A stretch of DNA of 5,712 nt, taken from contig JAJRCM010000084.1 of the NCBI GenBank assembly GCA_028678965.1, positions 1-5,712 on the forward strand. The letters are read 5' to 3'. Shown here one piece after another: positions 1-5,257 of the stretch. Below the pieces are notes generated by a model. The model had not been told where the DNA came from. It was given only the letters and a program-made list of their open reading frames with translations, and made no database searches. Origin of the DNA: Methanomicrobiales archaeon (GTDB lineage: Archaea; Halobacteriota; Methanomicrobia; Methanomicrobiales; JACTUA01). Made by a program: the position numbers and the translations under genes. The stretch's first letter is position 1, and every line of letters begins with the position of its first letter.

Positions 1-20
1 ATTGTTCGACGAACGCTGCA
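1..20 (+). repeat. Imperfect repeat, copy A (partner at 5275-5296)
   Basis: This copy reads ATTGTT, CGACGA, A, CG, CT, GCA. It matches 5275-5296 at 17 of 20 bases if a 2-base gap is allowed. Its core GTTCG-A-CGAAC (4-14) is a perfect odd palindrome. It lies in the decayed tail of the DUF1646 remnant and touches the window edge, so its true left limit is unknown. It may be a dispersed intergenic repeat or a chance similarity. Confidence 0.35.
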
Positions 21-513
21 GAAGGGCTCCGAAGTACCCCGCAGGCAAGGATGCCTGGTAAGAGGTAGGGCACAGATTACTTCAACGAGGATGATCGCTG
101 CAATGATCGCAGAGATGACACTTGAGAGAAGCCCCAGACTGATGATTATAAGAAAGATGAGGGCATTCAGGGGCAGCAATCTGCAGACCGTACTGATGGC
201 ACGATGGATAGGCCCGTGCCAAAAATGGATTATGAGCCCGATGATGAAAACAATCTGAACAATTCCTACCGGGACACCGGCAATATCGGTGATGCGGAGT
301 GGTGCGGTGAACGCTTCCTCCAAAATTTTCAGACTCCACCCGGTTACCTCTCCCTCGATAGTGGCAAACCCCGCGAGAGTGAGGGCTGCCACCCCGCAGG
401 TGAATAAAATGACTTCAAGGTTGTGCTTCGATCACCCGGACCCGGAACGGTCCGATCAGGACAATGAGCAGGATGATGAACAACCCCCCGTGCACGATGC
501 TGTCAATTGACAT
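1..513 (-). pseudogene. Broken DUF1646-type membrane protein gene, continues off the left edge
   Basis: The minus strand encodes a hydrophobic protein of the DUF1646 kind, an archaeal membrane family of unknown function that looks like an ion transporter. It starts at ATG 513-511 behind a G-rich purine run (523-530). The first 32 codons end ...RVRVIEAQP at TGA 417-415. The next frame then continues LEVILFTCGVAALTLAGF and runs open to about position 60 (helices with VGIVQIVFIIGLIIHFW, then SLGLLSSVISAIIAAIIL, then VEVICALPL). Removing one base near 426 would join the halves as ...RVIEHNLEVILF, the pattern expected for the family. After ALPL the reading changes frame again to YLLPGILACGVL, which resembles the family's C-terminal helix, so several tens of residues (the loop expected to carry a GEPL-like motif) appear to be deleted near 62-72. 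A further slip may follow near 30. Two or more lesions make an inactive gene likely. The family call is from recalled family features, not a search. Confidence 0.75.
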
Positions 514-558
514 CCTGTCATTATCCCCCCCTCTGCGTGACCTTTCGAACTACGGCGT

Positions 559-663
559 TCACTCCAATTCCAGTCGTAACCCGAAAGTAACGTATGAAGA
601 GAATCCAGCCGGGGCCCCCGTCCCCGTACCGCACGCCATGAGCATGCAGTATTCCAGAACCAT
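559..663 (-). CDS. Doubtful 34-codon small ORF
   Basis: On the minus strand an ATG at 663-661 opens a 34-residue frame (MVLEYCMLMACGTGTGAPAG..., ending LRLELE) that stops at TGA 561-559. It has internal Met codons at residues 7 and 9. I do not recognise a domain. A strong TATA-like box at 674-683 lies directly upstream. It is so close that transcription would be expected to begin near 650, so only the internal starts at residues 7 or 9 (645, 639) would fit a leaderless transcript. No Shine-Dalgarno match is evident. The opposite strand is also open here, so the open frame proves little. It could be a real small protein, part of an untranslated RNA, or noise. Confidence 0.18.
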   Translation of the reverse strand: MVLEYCMLMACGTGTGAPAGFSSYVTFGLRLELE

Positions 664-673
664 GCGTGATCAG

Positions 674-683
674 ATTATAAATA
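674..683 (-). promoter_or_regulatory. TATA-like box between mntP and the DUF1646 remnant
   Basis: The minus strand reads TATTTATAAT here, a very good match to an archaeal TATA box. Initiation would be expected about 25 bases downstream, near 650. That leaves a leader of roughly 135 bases before the DUF1646 start at 513, long for an archaeal mRNA. The box may therefore serve a small RNA or small ORF in 514-660, or be the original promoter of the decayed gene. The intervening stretch can fold GCATGC-TCATG-GCGTGC (630-646) and has a GGGGCCCC palindrome near 612-619. Confidence 0.4.
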
Positions 684-707
684 CAGTTCGTTTTTCCGTT
701 TTTAAGG

Positions 708-1268
708 TCAGGGAATCCCGTGCTGGAGAAGGATCCGAATTCCTATCCCGATAAGGATGACCCCACCAACGATCTCTATTCGTTGCCCGAAAAACTCGCC
801 TAGGCGTGTGCCAAGAATTACCCCCATGAATGAGAGCAGGAATGCCGTAACACCGATAATAAGTGCGGGGACGAGAATGGTGGTAGACAGGAGAGCGAAG
901 GAGAGGCCTACCCCCAGTGAATCCATACTGGTGGCAAGGGAGAGAAGGACCAGGGTGGAGATCTGGAAGTACTGCACATCCTCCCTTTCCTCTACCTCCT
1001 GGATCCCTTCGAGGATCATCTTTGCCCCGATCACAAGGAGGAGCAGGAATGCAACCCAGTGATCGAATCCTGCAATGAGGCCCACGAGCCAGGTGCCCGC
1101 CCCCCACCCGATGAGGTTCATCCCTATCTGGAATCCACCGAAGAAGAGGGCGATCACACCAGCTGCAGTCAATCGCGGGAGATCGCTCGATGTACCGACT
1201 GCGATAGATACTGCGAAACAATCAAGGGCAAGCCCAATGGCAATCAGGACAACGGAAACCAGATCCAT
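708..1268 (-). CDS. mntP: MntP-family manganese efflux pump
   Basis: This is an inner-membrane exporter that removes excess Mn(II) from the cytoplasm; MntP belongs to the LysE superfamily. The 186-residue length is close to the E. coli protein (188). Two internally related halves are visible. The first is GLALDCFAVSIAVG (residues 12-25) with Asp16; the second is LATSMDSLGVGLSFA (111-125) with Asp116. These acidic residues match the essential Asp16 and Asp118 of E. coli MntP. IGWGAGTWL (53-61), DHWVAFLLLLVIGAKMILEG (69-88) and IVGGVILIGIGIRIL (166-180) are also family-like, and six membrane helices are expected. The ATG is preceded by GGAG only three bases away. The gene is divergent from the LysE-family gene and shares a 116-bp spacer with it. 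I saw no yybP-ykoY-type manganese riboswitch. Mn export beside a superoxide dismutase gene suggests metal and oxidative-stress balance (inference). Confidence 0.93.
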   Translation of the reverse strand: MDLVSVVLIAIGLALDCFAVSIAVGTSSDLPRLTAAGVIALFFGGFQIGMNLIGWGAGTWLVGLIAGFDHWVAFLLLLVIGAKMILEGIQEVEEREDVQYFQISTLVLLSLATSMDSLGVGLSFALLSTTILVPALIIGVTAFLLSFMGVILGTRLGEFFGQRIEIVGGVILIGIGIRILLQHGIP

Positions 1269-1295
1269 GCGCTCCGTACCGTTGGGCGGGATGAG

Positions 1296-1301
1296 TATTT
1301 T
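1296..1301 (-). promoter_or_regulatory. Possible TATA element for mntP, perhaps shared
   Basis: The minus strand reads AAAATA here, 28-33 bases ahead of the mntP ATG. A start site about 25 bases downstream would give a nearly leaderless mntP mRNA. On the plus strand the same bases read TATTTT, 84 bases before the LysE-family ATG. If used that way they would give a leader of about 60 bases that includes the inverted repeats at 1336-1366. The match is only fair and there is no transcript evidence. Confidence 0.3.
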
Positions 1302-1335
1302 GCTGTTTTGCTTAAGCGAGCTCCCACTGACCGGT

Positions 1336-1366
1336 CACAAAGGAAATCCTTTCGTGGTAACGAAAG
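1336..1366 (+). promoter_or_regulatory. Two overlapping, mutually exclusive inverted repeats ahead of the LysE-family gene
   Basis: Repeat 1: CAC (1336-1338) plus AAAGG (1339-1343), loop AAAT, CCTTT (1348-1352), a bulged C, and GTG (1354-1356). As DNA it is the palindrome AAAGGA-AA-TCCTTT (1339-1352). Repeat 2: CTTTCGT (1349-1355), loop GGTA, ACGAAAG (1360-1366), a perfect 7-bp stem. The two share 1349-1355, so as RNA they could not form together. Repeat 2 ends 18 bases before the ATG at 1385. They could be a leader switch controlling the exporter, or paired operator sites serving both divergent exporter genes. Confidence 0.5.
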
Positions 1367-1384
1367 ACACGTACTACAGGTACC

Positions 1385-2011
1385 ATGGATGGTGTGCTGG
1401 AAACTCTTGTCCTCGCGTTCATAATTGGGCTCACTGGAGCACTCGCTCCTGGTCCAACACTGGTAGCGACGATACAGGCTTCGGTCAGGGGAGGCTGGAC
1501 GGTGGGGCCTAAGGTTACGCTTGGGCACATCGCGATAGAGACCCTCGTCTTTCTCCTCATTCTATTCGGATTCTCCGCCGCCGCTCTTACCTACTCTCAC
1601 CCTGTTGCATTGCTGGGTGGGTCGGCCCTGATTGGATTTGGTATCCTGACGGTAAAGGAAAGCATGCACGCCCACCTCGATCGGCAGTCCCCCAGTGCCT
1701 TCAGCAATCCATATCTCGCTGGAGTCATAACCGCCATTACCAATCCTTATTTCTGGATTTGGTGGCTCACGGTGGGAAGCACATTAGTGATTGAAGCGCT
1801 GGAAAGCGGGATCCTCCTCGCCGTGATTTTCATGGTCGGCCACTGGAGTGCCGATGCCGGGTGGCTTACCGCAGTGTCCACGGGAATCCACCGCGGACGC
1901 ACCATCCTCTCTGAGAACGGGTATCAAAGGGTACTCCTTCTCTGTGGCGCTTTCCTCATCTTCTTCGGGAGCTATTATCTCATTACCGCAATCGCAGGAA
2001 TGATGGCCTAG
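1385..2011 (+). CDS. LysE-family transporter (amino-acid or small-molecule exporter)
   Basis: This is a membrane exporter of the LysE/RhtB type. Characterised relatives export basic or other amino acids; the substrate here cannot be read from sequence. The 208 residues fit the family (about 200). The N-terminal signature is present: GALAPGPTLVATIQASVRGG (18-37), followed by GPKVTLGHIAIE (41-52). The middle carries AITNPYFWIWWLTVG (117-131) with the conserved Asn-Pro, then GHWSADAGWLTAVSTG (152-167). The end is a hydrophobic LLLCGAFLIFFGSYYLI segment (184-200). About six helices are expected. The ATG follows a weak CAGGT, with no good Shine-Dalgarno match; the second ATG four bases later is out of frame. 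The gene diverges from mntP, a member of the same superfamily, so co-regulation from the shared spacer is possible. It converges on the superoxide dismutase gene with a 54-bp gap. Confidence 0.9.
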   Translation: MDGVLETLVLAFIIGLTGALAPGPTLVATIQASVRGGWTVGPKVTLGHIAIETLVFLLILFGFSAAALTYSHPVALLGGSALIGFGILTVKESMHAHLDRQSPSAFSNPYLAGVITAITNPYFWIWWLTVGSTLVIEALESGILLAVIFMVGHWSADAGWLTAVSTGIHRGRTILSENGYQRVLLLCGAFLIFFGSYYLITAIAGMMA

Positions 2012-2041
2012 CATGCACGTCACACGCTAAGGATGGCAGGG

Positions 2042-2046
2042 AAAAA
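2042..2046 (-). terminator. Possible oligo-T terminator of the superoxide dismutase gene
   Basis: The minus strand has TTTTT within CTCTCTTTTTCCC about 20 bases past the stop codon. Archaeal transcription commonly ends at such T-runs. It is short and has no hairpin. I see no comparable signal for the convergent LysE-family gene in the 54-bp gap. Confidence 0.35.
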
Positions 2047-2065
2047 GAGAGGATGATAATGCCGA

Positions 2066-2671
2066 TTATCTCGGGATACGGGCGTTGATTGCTTCCCAGT
2101 TGACCAGGTTCCAGAAAGCCTCGATGAACTTAGCCCGGTCGTTCTTGTAATCAAGATAGTAGGCATGCTCAAAGACATCGACTACCATCAGGATGGGGAA
2201 GGATGGGTACACATTGACATTATGTTTCTCCACTTGCATGATCAGGGGTCTGCCGGTTTTTAGACAGAGGCACAGGGCAGCCCAGCCTGATCCCTCAACA
2301 CTCGCCGCTGTCTGAGTGAATTCTTTCTTGAAGCGCTCGTAACTTCCGAACTCTCCCTTGATAAGATCGGCAATCTTCCCGGTCGGTGCTCCTCCACCCT
2401 TTCCTTTCGGTGCCAGATTCGCCCAGAAGAAAGAGTGCATCATATGGCCACCGACATTCCAGGAAAGCTCCTTGAGCGTTGCCTTCATATCGAGATCAAT
2501 CCCCTCTTTACGGGCTTTGTCCAGCTTCTCAAGGATGGCGTTTGCCCCATTGACGTATGCCTGGTGATGCTTCTGGTAGTGTATGGTCAGCTGCTGTTCC
2601 GAAATGAAGGGCTCCAGTGCCTTGAAATCATAGGGCAGAGGAGGCATGGTGTACATTTTTACCGTTTCCAT
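2066..2671 (-). CDS. sod: Fe/Mn-family superoxide dismutase
   Basis: This cytoplasmic enzyme converts two superoxide ions and protons to O2 and H2O2, protecting an anaerobe from oxygen. The 201 residues cover both family domains. The metal ligands are His31 ([11 protein letters not shown]), His79 ([10 protein letters not shown]), Asp165 and His169 ([11 protein letters not shown]); gateway residues His35 and Tyr39 are present. The second-shell site that holds Gln146 in E. coli MnSOD, or Gln69 with Ala141 in FeSOD, is His150 here (VEKHNVN), 15 residues before the Asp ligand as in FeSOD, with Gly75 on the N-terminal side. A His there is known from several archaeal enzymes, some cambialistic, so the metal cannot be assigned. 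Phe167 replaces the usual Trp of DVWEH. The start at 2671 is favoured by AGGGTTGATC upstream; Met6 or Met9 are alternatives. The gene has its own upstream region, separate from the cyclophilin gene. Confidence 0.95.
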   Translation of the reverse strand: METVKMYTMPPLPYDFKALEPFISEQQLTIHYQKHHQAYVNGANAILEKLDKARKEGIDLDMKATLKELSWNVGGHMMHSFFWANLAPKGKGGGAPTGKIADLIKGEFGSYERFKKEFTQTAASVEGSGWAALCLCLKTGRPLIMQVEKHNVNVYPSFPILMVVDVFEHAYYLDYKNDRAKFIEAFWNLVNWEAINARIPR

Positions 2672-2700
2672 CAGTGATCAACCCTGACATTTTTCATTCT

Positions 2701-2715
2701 GCATTTTTATTCATC
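2701..2715 (-). promoter_or_regulatory. Possible TATA region and Shine-Dalgarno for sod
   Basis: The minus strand reads GAATAAAAATGC around 2701-2712, about 35 bases before the ATG, which would give a leader of only a few bases to a dozen. A second AT-rich choice, ATTATAGG at about 2731-2738, would give a leader near 35 bases. That leader would contain GGTTGATC (2677-2684), close to the archaeal Shine-Dalgarno GGTGATC. Which one is used cannot be decided from sequence. Confidence 0.3.
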
Positions 2716-2792
2716 CACTCCGTCTCTCATCCTATAATGGTAGCGGTCGCTGCCTCCTAGGTGGATGAGTGGCCGGGTCTCTCATGGGAGAG
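2711..2792. repeat. Cluster of inverted and direct repeats upstream of sod
   Basis: TCATCCAC (2711-2718) and GTGGATGA (2761-2768) form a perfect 8-bp inverted repeat 42 bases apart. GTCTCTCAT occurs twice in direct order (2722-2730 and 2777-2785). Between the arms, GGTAGCG-GT-CGCTGCC (2739-2754) is a near-perfect palindrome with one mismatch. CTCTC-ATGG-GAGAG (2779-2792) is another small inverted repeat. The cluster lies in the 163-bp gap between the cyclophilin stop and the sod start, and no gene is visible in it. It could hold operator sites for sod, a small structured RNA, or repeat debris. Confidence 0.4.
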
Positions 2793-2825
2793 GTAATCCT
2801 ACCTTTTGAAATCTCCCGAGGAGAG

Positions 2826-2831
2826 AAAAAA
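2826..2831 (-). terminator. Oligo-T terminator of the cyclophilin gene
   Basis: The minus strand reads AAATATTTTTTCTC directly after the cyclophilin stop, with six Ts at 2831-2826. Just beyond it a small hairpin, TCTCC-TCG-GGAGA (2824-2812), can form. This fits archaeal T-run termination and separates the cyclophilin gene from sod. Confidence 0.5.
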
Positions 2832-2834
2832 TAT

Positions 2835-3440
2835 TTAGAGAACTATAGCCCTGAGAATGGTCACATTCTGTAGTGGGCGATCATTCGCATCGGTTGGAAC
2901 TTCCCCAATAAGGTCAACTACCTCCAAACCCTCGATGACCTCACCGAAGACCGGGTGCTTTCCATCAAGGTAATGGTTGTCCACTAGATTAATGAAAAAC
3001 TGACTCCCACTGGAGTTCGGACGCCCTGTATTTGCCATGGCGATAGTCCCCCGGGTATTTAAATGCGAACTTACGAATTCATCTTGAATAGTGTATCCAG
3101 GTCCACCCGTACCAGTTCCAGTCGGATCTCCACCTTGAATCATGAATGTGTCAATGACCCGATGGAAGATTGTTTTGTCATAGAATCCCTCCCCCACCAA
3201 TCGTTCAAAATTGCCCGCGGTGATGGACATATCCGGATACAGACGGAGAGTAATATTTCCCATCGTGGTTTGCAACCTGACCTTCACCCCATCCGAAGAA
3301 TGTGGCATCGGTGACACTGTTGCTGAAAGTGTGGGTTCTGGACTGTTGGATGTACCATCATTCTTTGTATCGGAGGTGCAACCCGTCGCCAGGCTCCCTC
3401 CAATGAGAAGCAGGATGAGTATGACGAAAACCCGTTTCAT
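2835..3440 (-). CDS. Cyclophilin-type peptidyl-prolyl cis-trans isomerase, predicted lipoprotein
   Basis: This enzyme catalyses cis-trans isomerisation of X-Pro bonds to assist protein folding, here probably outside the cell membrane. From ATG 3440, residues 1-20 are a signal (MKR, then VFVILILLLIGG) ending LATG-C, so Cys21 is a likely lipid anchor. A Ser/Thr/Pro-rich linker follows to about residue 50, then one cyclophilin domain (about 53-201). Active-site matches to human CypA are FHRV with Arg94 (Arg55), Phe99 (Phe60), Gln102 (Gln63), Phe149 (Phe113) and His162 (His126). The CypA Trp121 position is Tyr157 (HYLDGKH), a change usually linked to weak cyclosporin binding. An in-frame ATG at 3458 would add six residues to the signal; a still longer frame from GTG 3593 is unlikely. 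Length is 201 residues. A T-run separates it from sod, so the two are probably not one operon. Confidence 0.92.
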   Translation of the reverse strand: MKRVFVILILLLIGGSLATGCTSDTKNDGTSNSPEPTLSATVSPMPHSSDGVKVRLQTTMGNITLRLYPDMSITAGNFERLVGEGFYDKTIFHRVIDTFMIQGGDPTGTGTGGPGYTIQDEFVSSHLNTRGTIAMANTGRPNSSGSQFFINLVDNHYLDGKHPVFGEVIEGLEVVDLIGEVPTDANDRPLQNVTILRAIVL

Positions 3441-3645
3441 AAAGTTATTTCTGGTCATGATATCCAGAAAAGCGTTGTGAGAGGTATCCCTGGGAAATAT
3501 CAACGCCATAACGTAAGGGAGGATTGAACCAACGGAAGTATCCCCGTACCTGAATACAATCGGAGATATACCTTTACCGTGACCTCCTTTCACAATATCT
3601 TTATGCTATCGGGCAGATGGGAGAACGTGATAGGGAGATGATACC
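3441..3645. promoter_or_regulatory. Divergent promoter region between the cyclophilin and RNase J-like genes
   Basis: For the minus-strand cyclophilin gene there are two TATA-like choices: GATATTT near 3497-3503 (leader of a few tens of bases) and GGTATATC near 3565-3572 (leader of about 80 bases or more). For the plus-strand gene, CTTTATGC near 3599-3606 would place initiation near 3630. The plus strand then has AGGGAGATGAT (3632-3642), a good match to the archaeal Shine-Dalgarno AGGAGGTGAT, just before GTG-GTG at 3646-3651. The minus strand also contains AAAGGAGGT (3590-3582), a strong Shine-Dalgarno match with no start codon at usable spacing. No gene is supported in this stretch. Confidence 0.4.
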
Positions 3646-5199
3646 GTGGTGACCATCACCGTCTATGACGGTGCAGAAAATATCGGCGGAAATAAGATTT
3701 ACGTGGAAGAGGGCGGTCGTGGGGTTTTTCTTGATTTTGGGAAGAATTTCGCAAAATATGGCAGATTCTACGAAGAATATCTGAAGAACCGCACCACCCG
3801 CGGTATCCATGATCTCCTCCACTTACGACTTATACCCCCGCTCCCCATTTACCGGTCGGATCTCATCCCACCCGATGTCTCCCTTCCCCGCTCCCCACCC
3901 CTCTCTGTCACCGCCATCCTCCTCTCTCATGCCCACCTCGATCACTGCGGGAACCTTGGTCTGCTGGACAGGACCATTCCAGTGGTTGCTACACCGATGA
4001 GTATTGCTATTCTGAAAGCCATGCAGGATGTGGGGAAGTCAGCGACTGAGAGTGACGCTGCCTATATCTCGGAGCGTCGCCCACTGGCTCACGATCCGCT
4101 CTACCTGGAAGCGGACAAAAGCCCGTATATAGGGAAACGGTTCCTCTGCACGTCATCACCCTCCGATGATCTCCTCCACTTTCTCTCCCGCCGTCCTGGT
4201 CAGGATGGACCACGGGCAAAGAAACTCGAACCAGGGCCCTGCACTCCCTTCAACGATGAGCATATGCCCTTTGCCATCTCAGCACATGAAGTAGATCACT
4301 CTATCTATGGTGCCTGTGCCTACCTGCTACGAGGGGAGATGACTATTGCCTATACCGGGGATTTCCGGCTCCATGGGCGTCGGGAGGAAAAGACACGGGA
4401 TTTCGTCTCCAACGCGCGGGACGCCTCCATATTGCTCACCGAGGGAACTCGGGTGGGGGGTGAAGGGACGACAGAAAGCACGCGGGTGACCGAAGAGCAG
4501 GTCTATGAGACCTGCCGGGGAGCATTGGATGGCGCGAAAGGACTGGTTATCGCCGATTTTTCTGCCCGAAACTTCGAGCGCTTAGCGCTCTTCCAGCGGA
4601 TTGCCCACACTACCGGAAGGGATCTGGTGGTCACCGCAAAAGATCTCTATCTCCTCCATGCCCTCTCTTCCGTTGATCCCGCTCGTCGATGGGATTCCCT
4701 CCTCGTGTATGATGAGGTGGTGAACCATCGGGATCGAAAATGGGAGACCGAGGTGGTGCAGCCTCTTGCCAGTGATCGGTATATCTCCCACAGCACCATC
4801 CACGATGATCCCGATCGGTTCCTTCTCTGTTTTTCCCTTTATGATATGAACCACCTCCTCGACATCAAGCCCAACGGGGGCACCTATCTGTACTCATCCT
4901 GTGAGCCCTTCAACGAGGAGATGGAGATTGATTTCCGACGCTTGATGGCCTGGCTCACCTTTTTCCGTATTGCCCCACTTGGGTTCAAGATGGGGTGGAA
5001 CGCTTACGGGGACCTCACACCCGTCATGGAGCGGGGGTTCCACGCTTCAGGTCATGTATCGGGCGATGATCTGCGGTGGGTAATCGATCACATCGATCCT
5101 GATTACCTGATACCTATTCACACTGAAGCGAAGTGGTGGTTCAAAGGACAGTTCGAGCAGGTGATCGATCTCAAAGATGGTGAATCAGTTGCTTTCTGA
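3646..5199 (+). CDS. RNase J-like beta-CASP metallo-beta-lactamase protein
   Basis: This is a predicted zinc-dependent nuclease of the metallo-beta-lactamase/beta-CASP class, closest in motifs to RNase J enzymes that process or degrade RNA in the cytoplasm. Visible motifs are FLDFG (Asp30), SHAHLDHCG (His95, His97, Asp99, His100), VDHSIYGA (His218) and YTGDF (Asp239). Beta-CASP motif A is LLTEGT (Glu266), motif B HASGHVSGDDL (466-476) and motif C IPIHTE (His492). All metal-binding positions are present, so it should be active. The 517 residues exceed the roughly 450 of archaeal RNase J (from memory). The extra length appears in residues 45-90 (Pro-rich) and 145-210, both between metallo-beta-lactamase motifs. 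No C-terminal domain follows motif C. The start is one of two adjacent GTGs (3646 or 3649) behind AGGGAGATGAT; the second gives MTITVYDG. Real substrate and direction of cutting are unknown. Confidence 0.87.
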   Translation: MVTITVYDGAENIGGNKIYVEEGGRGVFLDFGKNFAKYGRFYEEYLKNRTTRGIHDLLHLRLIPPLPIYRSDLIPPDVSLPRSPPLSVTAILLSHAHLDHCGNLGLLDRTIPVVATPMSIAILKAMQDVGKSATESDAAYISERRPLAHDPLYLEADKSPYIGKRFLCTSSPSDDLLHFLSRRPGQDGPRAKKLEPGPCTPFNDEHMPFAISAHEVDHSIYGACAYLLRGEMTIAYTGDFRLHGRREEKTRDFVSNARDASILLTEGTRVGGEGTTESTRVTEEQVYETCRGALDGAKGLVIADFSARNFERLALFQRIAHTTGRDLVVTAKDLYLLHALSSVDPARRWDSLLVYDEVVNHRDRKWETEVVQPLASDRYISHSTIHDDPDRFLLCFSLYDMNHLLDIKPNGGTYLYSSCEPFNEEMEIDFRRLMAWLTFFRIAPLGFKMGWNAYGDLTPVMERGFHASGHVSGDDLRWVIDHIDPDYLIPIHTEAKWWFKGQFEQVIDLKDGESVAF

Positions 5200-5257
5200 T
5201 GTTCTCCACTTCACCATACTCGCCCTCTTTAAGCGGAGATAACCATTGCCCGGTAGG

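Noticed and set aside
82..339. Minus-strand His/Cys-rich 85-codon ORF as a zinc-binding protein
   Set aside because: It is an out-of-frame reading of the DUF1646 remnant; the many Cys and His come from shifted hydrophobic codons.
411..434. Programmed frameshift in the DUF1646 gene
   Set aside because: No slippery homopolymer or structure is evident at the shift, and a second lesion near 62-72 also breaks the protein, so decay is the simpler reading.
464..754. Plus-strand 96-codon ORF across the mntP/DUF1646 gap
   Set aside because: It overlaps the 5' end of the DUF1646 remnant and the 3' end of mntP antisense, lacks a Shine-Dalgarno match and shows no recognisable domain.
1269..1384. yybP-ykoY manganese riboswitch ahead of mntP
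   Set aside because: I do not see its conserved loop motifs on the mntP strand. If the AAAATA box is the promoter, the mntP leader is only a few bases long. The inverted repeats would lie upstream of it.
2731..2830. tRNA or other known RNA in the sod/cyclophilin gap
   Set aside because: No T-arm consensus (GGTTCGAATCC type), no cloverleaf and no clear C/D-box pair could be traced on either strand.
2835..3593. Longer cyclophilin starting at GTG 3593
   Set aside because: The extra 51 residues precede a clear lipoprotein signal (MKRVFVIL... LATGC) and show no domain; TATA-like boxes lie inside the extension. Starts at 3440 or 3458 fit better.
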